The translations under genes were made by a program, and so were the position numbers. Positions 42,717 through 51,365 of a stretch of 64,000 nt of DNA are shown piece by piece. Below the pieces are notes generated by a model. The model had not been told where the DNA came from. It did not search any database and worked only from the letters and a program-made list of their open reading frames with translations. Position 1 is the stretch's first letter. Each line of letters starts with the position of its first letter. This DNA is from Bin5 sp965204525 (GTDB lineage: Bacteria; Chloroflexota; Anaerolineae; Caldilineales; Caldilineaceae): assembly GCA_965204525.1 (NCBI GenBank), contig OZ241994.1, positions 2,480,001-2,544,000 of the forward strand, in the 5' to 3' direction.

Positions 42717-44051
42717 TCAGCACTTCAGGCCATACTGGCCACCGTCAATCGCCGTTTGCCATTGTTCTTGAAGATCCAACATCTGCTGTTCGGGCGTCTT
42801 TTCGCCGGCCAGGATCTGCTGGAAGCCGGCATTCATCATGTCGTAGACGCCTGGCGGCGAGAAGCCGGCGGGCATCCACCCGAATTTCTGATCGGGGCTT
42901 CTCAGGATAGATAGAACCTTCTTCATCAGGTCCGACAGATTCAGGCTTTCTGCGTCGAACGGCATGGGGGGGACGACACTCACGGTTTCGACCCACACCG
43001 GCACAGCAGCATCGCTATAGAGGAAGTCGATAAACTGGAAAGCTGCATCAGGGTCGACGGAGTCTTTGGGAACCTGGTAGCCGGAGCCAAGCCAGGCTTG
43101 GGGCAAAACTTCACTGCCATTGATTGATGGGTAGAGATAGATATCGGGCTCGAAGTCGGTTTCGGCCTCAAGCACGGTGCCCACCCACCATGTACCGGTC
43201 AATTTGTGGATGGCCTCTCCGGTGAAGAAGAGATTGTTGGCGTCTTGTCCGGGGATGGCGTTTGGGTCGGGGGGATAGAAGCCCTGCTCAAGATAGTCGA
43301 CACAGATTATCTTGATGGCTTCCAGCACTTCAGGCCGGTCCCAGGTAGCGCCGCAGAGCGTAATGTCGTCCATGCCCGCCTTCCCTACCAGATTGTTCAG
43401 AGGAAAGCCGAAGGTGTGACGAAGTTCGCCGCGCCCGGCGTTGCCGATTGTGATCGGGATGTAGCCTGCTTCTTTCGTCGCTTCGCAGTTGGCCGTGAAT
43501 TCGGCGTGCGTCTGGGGGACCTGCAGTCCAAGCTCGTCGTAGGCGGTCTTATTGTAGTAGACCGGTTCAAACTCAAGCTCATGGGGTATGGCGTAGCGTT
43601 TGCCTTCCAACGTACACCACTGTTGGGCAAATTCGAAGATTTTCTGGTCCCAGCCATACTGTTCGTAAGCGTCGTCCATGGGCATGAGTTGATCGGCATT
43701 GACCAGCACTTGCAAGGCGAAGGCGCCCAGATCATAGTACATCAGATCCGGCCCGGTGCCGGCGCCAAGCGCGGTCTTGAGCAGATCCCGCAACTGCTCG
43801 TTACCCGAATAGACCTCGCGCTCGATCGTGATGTTGGGGTTGGCCTCAGTGAAGCTTTCGACAAGCTGCTGCATACCAGCGTCGGCGCCGCCGCCCGACC
43901 ATTGGTCCCAGACCAGGAGAGTAACCGCTTCCTCTCCCGTTTCACCTGTAGTCCCGGTGGGAGCGGCAGGCACACATGCGGTTGCGGCAATGCCTATGCC
44001 GACAACACCGGTCCAGCGCAAGAATTCGCGTCGAGTCGCCATTCCTTTCAT
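42717..44051 (-). CDS. extracellular sugar-binding lipoprotein with twin-arginine signal, operon 4
   Basis: This 444-residue family 1 binding protein has the Tat motif TRREFLRWTG (residues 6-15) and lipobox TAC near residue 26. The mature domain begins VTLLVWDQWSGGGADAGMQQ and shows FTEANPNITIEREVYSGNEQ and GAGTGPDLMYYDLG. The C-terminal region contains many aromatic residues for sugar stacking. It heads operon 4. The ligand is not deducible. Confidence 0.92.
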   Translation of the reverse strand: MKGMATRREFLRWTGVVGIGIAATACVPAAPTGTTGETGEEAVTLLVWDQWSGGGADAGMQQLVESFTEANPNITIEREVYSGNEQLRDLLKTALGAGTGPDLMYYDLGAFALQVLVNADQLMPMDDAYEQYGWDQKIFEFAQQWCTLEGKRYAIPHELEFEPVYYNKTAYDELGLQVPQTHAEFTANCEATKEAGYIPITIGNAGRGELRHTFGFPLNNLVGKAGMDDITLCGATWDRPEVLEAIKIICVDYLEQGFYPPDPNAIPGQDANNLFFTGEAIHKLTGTWWVGTVLEAETDFEPDIYLYPSINGSEVLPQAWLGSGYQVPKDSVDPDAAFQFIDFLYSDAAVPVWVETVSVVPPMPFDAESLNLSDLMKKVLSILRSPDQKFGWMPAGFSPPGVYDMMNAGFQQILAGEKTPEQQMLDLQEQWQTAIDGGQYGLKC

Positions 44052-44093
44052 TTGAGTTTCCTCCTTACATACTTTGAACTTTGAGAAACAATG

Positions 44094-44105
44094 GAGTTTG
44101 AACTC
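44094..44105. repeat. 12-bp palindrome upstream of operon 4
   Basis: GAGTT-TG-AACTC at 44094-44105 is a perfect palindrome about 43-54 bp upstream of the binding-protein start. A minus-strand candidate promoter (TTGTGT, 16-bp spacer, TATAGC) overlaps the region just upstream. An operator is plausible but unproven. Confidence 0.35.
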
Positions 44106-44321
44106 ATGCTATAGTCTGAGTGCAAAGGAACACAAGAATCAATGTTTATTTGAGGGAGGTGGATGTCAATTGTAACATGGAGGCGACAGGGGACCAATAG
44201 AGGCAAATAAGAGCGGGTGAAACCAGGAATTTCAGATTTTGAGTAGGTTACAATGGGTTGTTTCTGCATCGAGAGGCAAAGTAGAGACCTCTCAACAGCT
44301 GGGTAAAGGAGCGGCATAGAG

Positions 44322-45029
44322 ATGCCCTTCACGGTTGATGGCGTCGTCCCTTGGGGGAGGACGATGGCGGAATATCGGGGGATGTTCGACCTGGGGGAGC
44401 GGGACCTGCGCGGGCGGATTCTTGGATGCGGGGACGGACCGGCCAGCTTCAATGCGGAGATGACGGCGCAAGGGTACTCGGTCGTTTCGGTCGATCCGCT
44501 GTACGCGTTTGGGGCGGAGGTCATCGAAAAGCGCGTCGAAGAGACTTATGACGTTATCCTAGAGCAATTGGCGCGCAACCGAGATGACTTTGTCTGGACC
44601 TACGTACCGTCGCTGCCGGCATTAGGTCAGCGAAGGATGTGGGCAATGCGGACCTTTCTGGCCGACTTTTCACGGGGCATACGTGAGGGACGCTATCTGG
44701 ATGCCTCATTGCCCGCCCTTCCTTTTGAGGACAACAGTTTTGACCTCGCGCTTTCTTCCCATTTTCTCTTCCTTTACAGCAAGGAGTTTGACCTGGACTT
44801 CCATGTACGGGCGCTGGAGGAGATGCTGCGGGTAGCCCCGGAGGCGCGAGCTTTTCCGTTGTTGCAGGTTGGGGGCGCGCCATCACCGCACGTCGAGGGT
44901 GTAATTGACGCTTTCACAGCACAGGACATTCAGGCTAGAATAGAAGAGGTGCCCTACGAGTTTCAACGGGGCGGCAGCCGAATGTTACGGCTTCGGAGGC
45001 TGACTGCGGTGCAAACGGATGGTCAATAG
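44322..45029 (+). CDS. SAM-dependent methyltransferase-like protein
   Basis: This 235-residue class I fold protein has a motif I variant RILGCGDGPASFNAEMTAQG, an acidic end of strand 2 in VVSVDPLY, and motif IV DNSFDLALSSHFLFLY. The glycine pattern is GCGDGP, a slightly degenerate but acceptable SAM loop. The region between (YVPSLPALGQRRMWAMRTFL) is an insertion of unknown role. It is divergent from the operon 4 binding protein and 30 bp before the cupin gene. The substrate is unknown. Confidence 0.75.
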   Translation: MPFTVDGVVPWGRTMAEYRGMFDLGERDLRGRILGCGDGPASFNAEMTAQGYSVVSVDPLYAFGAEVIEKRVEETYDVILEQLARNRDDFVWTYVPSLPALGQRRMWAMRTFLADFSRGIREGRYLDASLPALPFEDNSFDLALSSHFLFLYSKEFDLDFHVRALEEMLRVAPEARAFPLLQVGGAPSPHVEGVIDAFTAQDIQARIEEVPYEFQRGGSRMLRLRRLTAVQTDGQ

Positions 45030-45059
45030 TCGGAGTTTCGGTAGAGGAATTTTAACTCG

Positions 45060-45434
45060 ATGGCAGTTCTTCCACACTCTCACGAAGATTACGACCCCAT
45101 AAACACGCGCAGCAACATTCCCGGCGCACGCATTATCACGGGACGCACTTGCGGTGCAACGCAGATGGAGCTGTGGGAACAGTACATGCCTCCCGGAGGC
45201 GTAATCCCGCTGCACTTCCACGACTGTGAGGAGAGCCTGACTTTTCTCAGCGGTGAAGTCGAAGTCACCCTGGGCGAGGAACGCCACCGGGTCGGCGCCG
45301 ATACAACGATTTTTGTCCCGGAAGGCGAACTGCACGGGGTCCGCAATGTGGGAGATGTTCCGGTGCGTCTGATCGCTGTCTTCGCCCGTGCTGCGCCAGC
45401 TATCCTCTATCCAGCCACCGGTGTGACCGAGTAG
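45060..45434 (+). CDS. single-domain cupin protein
   Basis: This 124-residue beta-barrel has cupin motif 1 GGVIPLHFHDCEESLTFLSG (His, His and Glu metal ligands) and motif 2 VPEGELHGVRNVGDVPVRL (His). This pattern suits a metal-binding sensor, isomerase or dioxygenase. It sits between the methyltransferase-like gene and the nucleoside transporter. The ribosome site is weak. The function is undetermined. Confidence 0.85.
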   Translation: MAVLPHSHEDYDPINTRSNIPGARIITGRTCGATQMELWEQYMPPGGVIPLHFHDCEESLTFLSGEVEVTLGEERHRVGADTTIFVPEGELHGVRNVGDVPVRLIAVFARAAPAILYPATGVTE

Positions 45435-45471
45435 AAACAGTTTTAGAGCACTATTTGAATTATTGGAATGG

Positions 45472-45480
45472 TGCTATAAT
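45472..45480 (+). promoter_or_regulatory. extended -10 promoter of the BMP-type transporter operon
   Basis: TGCTATAAT is a perfect extended -10 element (TGnTATAAT). A TTGAAT at 45455-45460 is spaced only 14 bp, so the extended -10 probably carries recognition. It is about 94 bp upstream of the first permease start. Confidence 0.65.
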
Positions 45481-45481
45481 C

Positions 45482-45537
45482 GGGACAGTCTGCCATCACG
45501 TTGGCGATTATGCGCAATGCGTATGGCGGACAGTCCC
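45482..45537 (+). promoter_or_regulatory. long inverted repeat / structured leader with GGACAGTC boxes
   Basis: The 15-nt arm 45482-45496 pairs with 45523-45537 with one A-A mismatch and one G-U pair. The 26-nt loop contains a second small hairpin (TTGGCG/CGCAA). Each arm also holds the near-palindrome GGACAGTC(C), centres 45 bp apart. Because it starts right after the -10, it may act as a pair of operator boxes, as an RNA leader (with the first bases trimmed), or both. Confidence 0.55.
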
Positions 45538-45573
45538 CCAAAGGCGCACTGGCAACGCGCTACTGAGTAAAGG

Positions 45574-46707
45574 ATGAACACTCGCTTATATTTGGCCAAA
45601 CTGATCGACTCATTGCTGCCGGTGCTGGCGATGGTGATCGCGCTGGTGGTAGGCGTATTGCTGCTGTTCCTGTTAGGCACCGACCCTATTGAGGCCTACA
45701 GCGCACTGATTCGGGGCGCGCTGGGCAACATAAGCGGCATCACGCAAACCCTGACCAAGGCCACACCACTGCTGTTGGTCGGTCTGGGCATTTGCATCGC
45801 TTTCCGGGGCGGCGTGATCAACATCGGTGGTGAAGGGCAGATTGTCGTCGGGGCGCTGGCCGCCACTGCATTTGGGGTGGGGTTCGGGAATTTGCCGGCC
45901 CTGATTCTGCTTCCGCTGACCCTGATTAGCGGCGCGGCAGCAGGGTTCATATGGGGCGGCATTCCCGGTCTGCTGAAGGCGCGTCTGGGCGTCAATGAGA
46001 TTCTCACTACGGTGATGATGAACCAGATCGCCTTGCGTCTGATGAACTTTCTGCTGCGCGGGCCGATGCTGGATCCGGAGCATGTCGCGGCGGGCACGAG
46101 CATTCCCCAAAGCGCGACGCTGCCAGAGTCGATTTGGCTGCCGCGGCTGGTGCCGCGCACACTTTTCCACAGCGGCGCCATTCTGGCCGTTCTTCTGGCC
46201 CTCGCAGTTTATTTCCTACTTTGGCGTACGACAATCGGCTACCGCATCCGTGCGGTGGGTTTGAACCCCCACGCGTCAAGGTATGCGGGCATTCCCGTCG
46301 CCAAGTATGTTACGTTGTCGCTGGCACTGAGCGGAATGCTGTGCGGATTGGCCGGCGCAGTGGAGGTTTTGGGCGTTCATCATCGTATGCTTGAGGGGCT
46401 TAGCGGCGGCTACGGTTTCAGCGGGATTGTGGCTGCGCTCTTTGGCAAACTGCACCCGTTAGGGGCGATTCCGGCCTCGGCGCTGTTCGGCGCCCTGCTC
46501 GTTGGCGCGGACAAGATGCAGAGGGCGGTGCAGGTTCCCAGTGCACTGGCCATCGCCCTGCAAGGCCTCGTTGTCCTCTTCGTCGTTTCCAGCGACCTGT
46601 ACGTAAGACGGCGCACGCGGCGGCGAGTTGGCGATGACGGGTCTGGCGGACCTGACGGGCCGCCGGCGGCGGAAGGCGAGAAACGAGAAGCGATTGCTGA
46701 GGTGTGA
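45574..46707 (+). CDS. BMP-type (nucleoside) ABC transporter permease 1
   Basis: This 377-residue inner-membrane permease of the YufP/NupB kind has about nine hydrophobic segments. Family patterns are TPLLLVGLGICIAFRGGVINIGGEGQ, GAAAGFIWGGIPGLLKARLGVNEI and YRIRAVGLNPHASRYAGIPV. The C-terminal tail (about 345-377) is charged and unusually long. It is the first gene of a four-gene set with permease 2, binding protein and ATPase. This family imports nucleosides or purine-like ligands. Confidence 0.93.
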   Translation: MNTRLYLAKLIDSLLPVLAMVIALVVGVLLLFLLGTDPIEAYSALIRGALGNISGITQTLTKATPLLLVGLGICIAFRGGVINIGGEGQIVVGALAATAFGVGFGNLPALILLPLTLISGAAAGFIWGGIPGLLKARLGVNEILTTVMMNQIALRLMNFLLRGPMLDPEHVAAGTSIPQSATLPESIWLPRLVPRTLFHSGAILAVLLALAVYFLLWRTTIGYRIRAVGLNPHASRYAGIPVAKYVTLSLALSGMLCGLAGAVEVLGVHHRMLEGLSGGYGFSGIVAALFGKLHPLGAIPASALFGALLVGADKMQRAVQVPSALAIALQGLVVLFVVSSDLYVRRRTRRRVGDDGSGGPDGPPAAEGEKREAIAEV

Positions 46708-46788
46708 AGTGAACTCGTGAAAGGGCGCCGGGCCACACGGCAAGTGTGGGATGGGCAAGCGCCGAATCTTTCACCTTAAATTGCCGAA

Positions 46789-47721
46789 ATGATAGACGAA
46801 CTGTTTACGATTTCTACACTTATCGGAATCCTGCATAGTTGCGTGCGGTTGGCAACTCCCTATCTATTTGCCTCATTGGGGGAGACATTCGGCCAGCGTT
46901 CCGGCGTCTTGAATTTGGGCGTGGACGGCATCATGCTGATGGGGGCCTTCTTCGCCTTTTACGCCGTGTTCGAGGGGCACAATCTGTGGGTGGGCGTGCT
47001 GGTTGCGATTGCAGTTGGAATCTTGATGGGGTTGCTGAAAGCATTCGTCAGCGTGACGATGCAGTCGCTGCAAGGCATCAGCGGCATCGGCCTTTATCTT
47101 TTTGGACTCGGATTGAGCAGCCTGCTTTTCAAAACGCTGATCGGGTCGGTGGAAGGGGTCAGCGGCTTCAGACAGTTGGCGATACCGCTGCTGTCCGACA
47201 TTCCGGGACTCGGACATATTCTGTTCAATCATAACGCATTGGTCTATCTCGCCTACCTGATGGTGCCGGTTTCCTGGTTCGTCATCAACCGAACGACATT
47301 GGGTCTAAAGATCCGCGCGGTTGGGCACAATCCGGAGGCAGCCGACACCTTGGGTGTCAGTGTCAATGGTGTGCGCTACACGACTCTGATGATCGGCGGC
47401 GCCCTGGCTGCAGTGGCGGGGGCTTCACTCAGTATAGGTCTACAAAACGTGTTCCAGGAGAATATGACAAACGGTCTTGGTTTTATTGCGGTCGCACTGG
47501 TCTATTTTGGGAGTTGGCGCGCAGTAGGCGTGCTGGGGGGATCTCTGCTTTTCAGCCTGGTCAACGCCCTGCAGCTATGGGTCCAGGCGCTGGACATTCC
47601 GGTCCCATCAGAGGTAGCCGTAATGATGCCTTATATTATGACAATCGTTGTGCTCGCATTCACTGCACGGCAGATTCAGAAGCCGGCGGCTCTGGCCAGG
47701 TCGTACGAGCGGGGCGAGTAA
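46789..47721 (+). CDS. BMP-type (nucleoside) ABC transporter permease 2
   Basis: This 310-residue YufQ/NupC-type permease has hydrophobic segments throughout. Recognisable patterns are TPYLFASLGETFGQRSGVLNLG, VDGIMLMGAF, KIRAVGHNPEAADTLGVSV and a C-terminal MPYIMTIVVLAFTARQIQKP. It follows permease 1 after 81 bp and lacks an obvious ribosome site. It forms the transmembrane pair with permease 1. Confidence 0.93.
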   Translation: MIDELFTISTLIGILHSCVRLATPYLFASLGETFGQRSGVLNLGVDGIMLMGAFFAFYAVFEGHNLWVGVLVAIAVGILMGLLKAFVSVTMQSLQGISGIGLYLFGLGLSSLLFKTLIGSVEGVSGFRQLAIPLLSDIPGLGHILFNHNALVYLAYLMVPVSWFVINRTTLGLKIRAVGHNPEAADTLGVSVNGVRYTTLMIGGALAAVAGASLSIGLQNVFQENMTNGLGFIAVALVYFGSWRAVGVLGGSLLFSLVNALQLWVQALDIPVPSEVAVMMPYIMTIVVLAFTARQIQKPAALARSYERGE

Positions 47722-47767
47722 GACAGAAGACTGCAACGTTATTGATTTATAACTCCAAGAGAGAATC

Positions 47768-48796
47768 ATGCTAAGACGAATCAGAGTATTCACATTGATC
47801 TTCTTGCTGCTTCTCGCTGGCTGCGGTAGATCGGACGACAATGGCGACGGAGAGGCGGTCGGCGCAGAAGGCGAGCCTTTTCGCATTGCGATCGTAATGC
47901 CTAGCAGCACGACGGATATCGCCTGGAGCCAGTCGATGTTCGATTCGCTGGTGGCTGTTCAAACTGAAATGGGTGGAGAGGACGCGCTGAAGATCGCGTA
48001 TTCGGAGGGGATGTTCCGAGTGACCGACGCGTCGGCGGCGATTCGAGACTATGCGTCGGAGGGATTCGACCTGGTGATTGCCCACGGCGCCCAGTACGGG
48101 AATTCCGTGTTTGAGGTGGCCGCCGATTTTACGGAAACCAGTTTCGCCTGGGGCACTTCGTCGGATACGGGGGCAGATCGGGGAATCGAAAATGTATTCG
48201 CGTATGGGGCGGTCGCGAACGAGGGCGGATATGTCAACGGTGTCGTGGCCGCGATGCTTTCGGAGAATGATGTAATCGGTGTCATCGGGCCGGTGGCCGG
48301 CGACGCCAAACTTTACATTGACGGTTTCGTGAGAGGCGTTACAGATGTCAAACCGGATGCACAGGTTAACATTAGCTATACAGGCTCATTCAGCGACACG
48401 ACGCTGGCAGCCGAGGCTGCCCACGTGCATATTCAGGCCGGCGCCGACGTGTTGACCGGGTCGGCGCAGCAGGTGGTCGGGGCGGTCGGCGTCGCGAAGG
48501 AGAACGGTGTCCCCTGGCTGGGTACGCAGAGTGACCAGATATCCTTGGGGCCGGACGTTGTGGTTACCAATCAGATCTACAACTGGGCCAATGTCATTGC
48601 CGATATGATCGCCAAGATCGAGAAAGGCGAACTGGGCGGCACGGTATACAAACTTACATTTGCCAACGACGGGTTACGACTGGAATTCAACGAAAACATT
48701 GAGATTGCCGACGAAGTTAAGGAGGCGGCCCGCACCGCGATCGAGGACATCAAGAGCGGAGCCGTGGACCCGGTATTGTTAGAGGAAGACGAGTGA
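47768..48796 (+). CDS. BMP-family nucleoside-binding lipoprotein
   Basis: This 342-residue lipoprotein has a short signal with lipobox LLAGC (Cys near residue 19), an acidic linker, then the BmpA/PnrA-like periplasmic-binding fold. Characteristic parts are IAIVMPSSTTDIAWSQSMFD, FDLVIAHGAQYGNSVFEVA, AYGAVANEGGYVNGVVAAML and DVLTGSAQQVVGAVGVAKE. The family binds purine nucleosides and some other small ligands. The gene is placed between permeases and ATPase. Confidence 0.93.
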   Translation: MLRRIRVFTLIFLLLLAGCGRSDDNGDGEAVGAEGEPFRIAIVMPSSTTDIAWSQSMFDSLVAVQTEMGGEDALKIAYSEGMFRVTDASAAIRDYASEGFDLVIAHGAQYGNSVFEVAADFTETSFAWGTSSDTGADRGIENVFAYGAVANEGGYVNGVVAAMLSENDVIGVIGPVAGDAKLYIDGFVRGVTDVKPDAQVNISYTGSFSDTTLAAEAAHVHIQAGADVLTGSAQQVVGAVGVAKENGVPWLGTQSDQISLGPDVVVTNQIYNWANVIADMIAKIEKGELGGTVYKLTFANDGLRLEFNENIEIADEVKEAARTAIEDIKSGAVDPVLLEEDE

Positions 48797-48847
48797 GGGA
48801 GAGGCAGCCCTTTGCCGAAGAGTTCTTTGATGTAAGGTTAGTTTCAC

Positions 48848-50458
48848 ATGGGTACCGGCCAACGCAGGTTTGAAGATCAGATTGTCTACGGGATTGCCAG
48901 CCCCACGGGGGGCCATCGTGCGGTAAACTTCCGCTTAAACGCGCCCTATGTGCAGATGTACGGAATCGTCAAGCGGTTTCCGGGCGTACTGGCCTGCGAT
49001 CACGTGGACTTTGACGTACGCCGGGGTGAGCTGCATGCGTTGTTGGGGGAAAACGGCGCTGGCAAATCCACACTGATGAGGATTCTATACGGTCTCTATC
49101 AGCCTGAAGAGGGGCGGATCCTGCGCGACGGCGCCGAGGTGACGATCCATTCGCCTACTGACGCGATCCGCCAGGGCATTGGGATGATCCATCAACACTT
49201 TATGCTGGTGGATACGCTCACTGTCACTGAGAATGTAGCATTGGGCCTGAAGTCCAGCAGGGAGCCACTTCTCGATCTGGGCAGGGTAGAGGCGGGCATC
49301 CGCGAGTTAAGCGAGGCGTACGGTCTGCAGATCGACCCGCGGGCGCCGGTCTGGACGCTTTCGGTCGGGGAACGGCAGCGGGTCGAAATCATGAAGGCCT
49401 TATACCGGGGGGCGGCCATGTTGATTCTGGATGAGCCGACCGCCGTTCTGACGCCCCAGGAGGTCGATGAGCTGTTTGTCACGCTGGGTTACATGAAAGA
49501 GAACGGATACAGCCTCGTTTTGATCAGCCATAAGCTGCAGGAAGTCCTGGCCATCAGCGATCGAATCACGGTTCTGCGGGAAGGACGCCTTGTCGGGACG
49601 GTTCCCACCGAAGAGATGACCCGTCACGAGTTGGCGCGCATGATGGTAGGGCGCGACGTCATGCTCGAAAGGACTCGAGACGATGAGATTGACGTGGGAG
49701 ATGTAAAACTGCGTCTGGAGGATGTTCGCGCGCACGACGTCACGGGACAACCGGCGCTTCGCGGCATATCCCTTTCAGTTCAGTCCGGCGAGATTCTGGG
49801 GGTAGCCGGCATCAGCGGTAATGGGCAGAGAGAGCTTGCCGAAGTCATTGCGGGATTGCGCCCGATCAGCGGTGGAAGCGTGGAGATGGATGGCATGCCG
49901 ATTACCGATTGGACGACCGCGCGCCGTACAGAGAGCGGGCTGGCATACATACCGGAAGAGAGGATGCACGATGGGATCGTGCGCGATTTTGCCGTATCAG
50001 AGAATCTTGTGTTGCAAGAGCATACAAGTGAGAAGTTCAGCAACGGCATCTTTTTGGCATTTGATTATATTGCTCGTTACAGCCGGCAGATGATCCAGGA
50101 TTTCTATATCAAGACGCCCGATATACGCACGATGACCAGGAATCTATCGGGGGGCAACATCCAACGATTGATCCTGGCACGGGAACTCTCCCGGCGGCCC
50201 AAAGTGCTGGTTGCCGCCCAACCCACACGCGGGATCGACATAGGCGCGATCGAGTACATTTATCAGCAGCTGCTGGAGCAACGGGACACAGGTATGGCCA
50301 CGCTGCTCATTTCGGAAGATCTGGATGAACTGCTGGCGCTGTGCGACCGGATCGCTGTGATTTTCGAAGGGCAGATTATGGATATCCTGAACCGGGACGA
50401 AACAACCGCCGAAGAGTTGGGGCTGCTGATGGCCGGTGTACATCCGGAAAAGCAGTAG
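48848..50458 (+). CDS. BMP-type ABC transporter ATPase with two nucleotide-binding domains
   Basis: This 536-residue double-cassette ATPase is of the RbsA/YufO type. Cassette 1 has Walker A GENGAGKST, signature LSVGERQR and Walker B LILDEPTAVLTPQE. Cassette 2 has a degenerate Walker A (GISGNGQREL) but a full signature, LSGGNIQR, and a modified Walker B, VAAQPTRGIDIG, as is usual. It has about 38 residues of extra N-terminus relative to relatives, so an internal start near MYGIVKRFPG is possible. It ends the operon 20 bp before a strong terminator. Confidence 0.93.
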   Translation: MGTGQRRFEDQIVYGIASPTGGHRAVNFRLNAPYVQMYGIVKRFPGVLACDHVDFDVRRGELHALLGENGAGKSTLMRILYGLYQPEEGRILRDGAEVTIHSPTDAIRQGIGMIHQHFMLVDTLTVTENVALGLKSSREPLLDLGRVEAGIRELSEAYGLQIDPRAPVWTLSVGERQRVEIMKALYRGAAMLILDEPTAVLTPQEVDELFVTLGYMKENGYSLVLISHKLQEVLAISDRITVLREGRLVGTVPTEEMTRHELARMMVGRDVMLERTRDDEIDVGDVKLRLEDVRAHDVTGQPALRGISLSVQSGEILGVAGISGNGQRELAEVIAGLRPISGGSVEMDGMPITDWTTARRTESGLAYIPEERMHDGIVRDFAVSENLVLQEHTSEKFSNGIFLAFDYIARYSRQMIQDFYIKTPDIRTMTRNLSGGNIQRLILARELSRRPKVLVAAQPTRGIDIGAIEYIYQQLLEQRDTGMATLLISEDLDELLALCDRIAVIFEGQIMDILNRDETTAEELGLLMAGVHPEKQ

Positions 50459-50478
50459 GGATTGAAGGAGGAAAGAAA

Positions 50479-50504
50479 AGCCCCGCCGGCTGGCGGGGCT
50501 TTTT
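50479..50504. terminator. bidirectional rho-independent terminator
   Basis: AGCCCCGCC (50479-50487) pairs perfectly with GGCGGGGCT (50492-50500) around loop GGCT, followed by TTTT. On the other strand the 3' arm is followed by TTTTCTTTC. It therefore stops the plus-strand transporter operon and the minus-strand tRNA/efp unit. Confidence 0.9.
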
Positions 50505-50509
50505 GTTTG

Positions 50510-50582
50510 AGCCGTTGGTCGGACTCGAACCGACGACCTACGCTTTACGAGAGCGTCGCTCTACCGACTGAGCTACAACGGC
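50510..50582 (-). tRNA. tRNA-Thr (anticodon CGT)
   Basis: This is a 73-nt cloverleaf. The acceptor stem is GCCGTTG/CAACGGC, the D arm GCTCAGTCGGTAGAGC, anticodon stem ACGCT/AGCGT with loop CTCGTAA, and the T arm GTCGGTTCGAGTCCGAC. The discriminator base is T and no CCA is encoded. It reads ACG codons. It lies 70 bp downstream of the efp stop and has its own promoter candidate. Confidence 0.95.
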
Positions 50583-50595
50583 AAATCGTCTCCAC

Positions 50596-50625
50596 ACTAT
50601 AGCGTATCGTCCATCAGAGGGGCAA
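50596..50625 (-). promoter_or_regulatory. promoter candidate for tRNA-Thr
   Basis: On the minus strand TTGCCC (50620-50625), an 18-bp spacer and TATAGT (50596-50601) precede the tRNA by 13 nt. The distance suits direct initiation upstream of the mature 5' end. Confidence 0.5.
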
Positions 50626-50651
50626 ATCTTGCGGCAAGGGCATTCCGACCT

Positions 50652-51212
50652 TCATTGCACACGTGTAACGTAGCGACCATCGCGTGTGTCGATGCGAACC
50701 GTGTCGCCTTCCTTGACAAACATGGGCACGTTCAGCCGAAAACCGGTCTCCACCTCCACTTCTTTGGTCGGACTGTTGGCAGTATCCCCGGCGACAGCCA
50801 TTTCTGCCCACACAACGTCAAGATCGATTGTGGTGGGCAGGTTGACACTGATCGGCTCGCCTTCGAATGATTCCAGTTCCACGACGGTATTGTCTTTCAG
50901 GAACTGAACGACTCCTTCCAGTGCATCCTTAGCCAAAGCGACCTGTTCGAAAGTCTCGGTATCCATGAAATGGAATAGGTCGCCATCCGTATACAGGTAC
51001 TCGACATCGCGTGAATCGAGACGAATGTCATCGACGCGTGCGCCGCTGTTATAGGTCTTTTCGATGGTTGCGCCCGTGCGGAGGTTGCGTACTTTGAGCC
51101 GGATGGTTGCGCCGCCGCGGGCCATTTTGATGTGCTGGTAATCGAGCACCCGCCACAGCTGACTGTCTTCTTCGTAGATGTTGCCCCTGCGTAACTGCTG
51201 AACTTCAGCCAT
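50652..51212 (-). CDS. efp: translation elongation factor P
   Basis: The start at ATG 51212 gives 186 residues, the normal length. EF-P relieves ribosome stalling at polyproline. The N-terminal KOW-like domain ends in a loop, IKMARGGATIR, in which the tip residue is Arg 32 instead of the common Lys. Two OB domains follow (VEYLYTDGDLFHFMDTETFEQ, and the C-terminal ETGFRLNVPMFVKEGDTVRIDTRDGRYVTRV signature). A consensus promoter lies directly upstream. It is next to ruvA, and this clustering of core genes is steady. Confidence 0.97.
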   Translation of the reverse strand: MAEVQQLRRGNIYEEDSQLWRVLDYQHIKMARGGATIRLKVRNLRTGATIEKTYNSGARVDDIRLDSRDVEYLYTDGDLFHFMDTETFEQVALAKDALEGVVQFLKDNTVVELESFEGEPISVNLPTTIDLDVVWAEMAVAGDTANSPTKEVEVETGFRLNVPMFVKEGDTVRIDTRDGRYVTRVQ

Positions 51213-51261
51213 CTCTTTTTTCTTTTCCCGTTTCGATGATTTCAGTACAGAATCGCGACCG

Positions 51262-51290
51262 ATTATAGAAGAGATAATCAGGGGTGTCAA
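51262..51290 (-). promoter_or_regulatory. consensus sigma-70-type promoter of efp
   Basis: On the minus strand TTGACA (51285-51290) and TATAAT (51262-51267) are separated by exactly 17 bp. All twelve consensus bases match. Transcription should begin near 51255, giving a leader of about 43 nt. Confidence 0.9.
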
Positions 51291-51365
51291 AACCACGGGT
51301 GCTGCGCGGCGGCTGGAAATGTTCTGACAAACGCACGCCACCGCAGGGACAGATGGGCGAAAAAG

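Noticed and set aside
45482..45537. Purine riboswitch upstream of the nucleoside transporter
   Set aside because: The conserved purine-riboswitch loop sequences are absent, and the stem starts too close to the -10 for a full aptamer.
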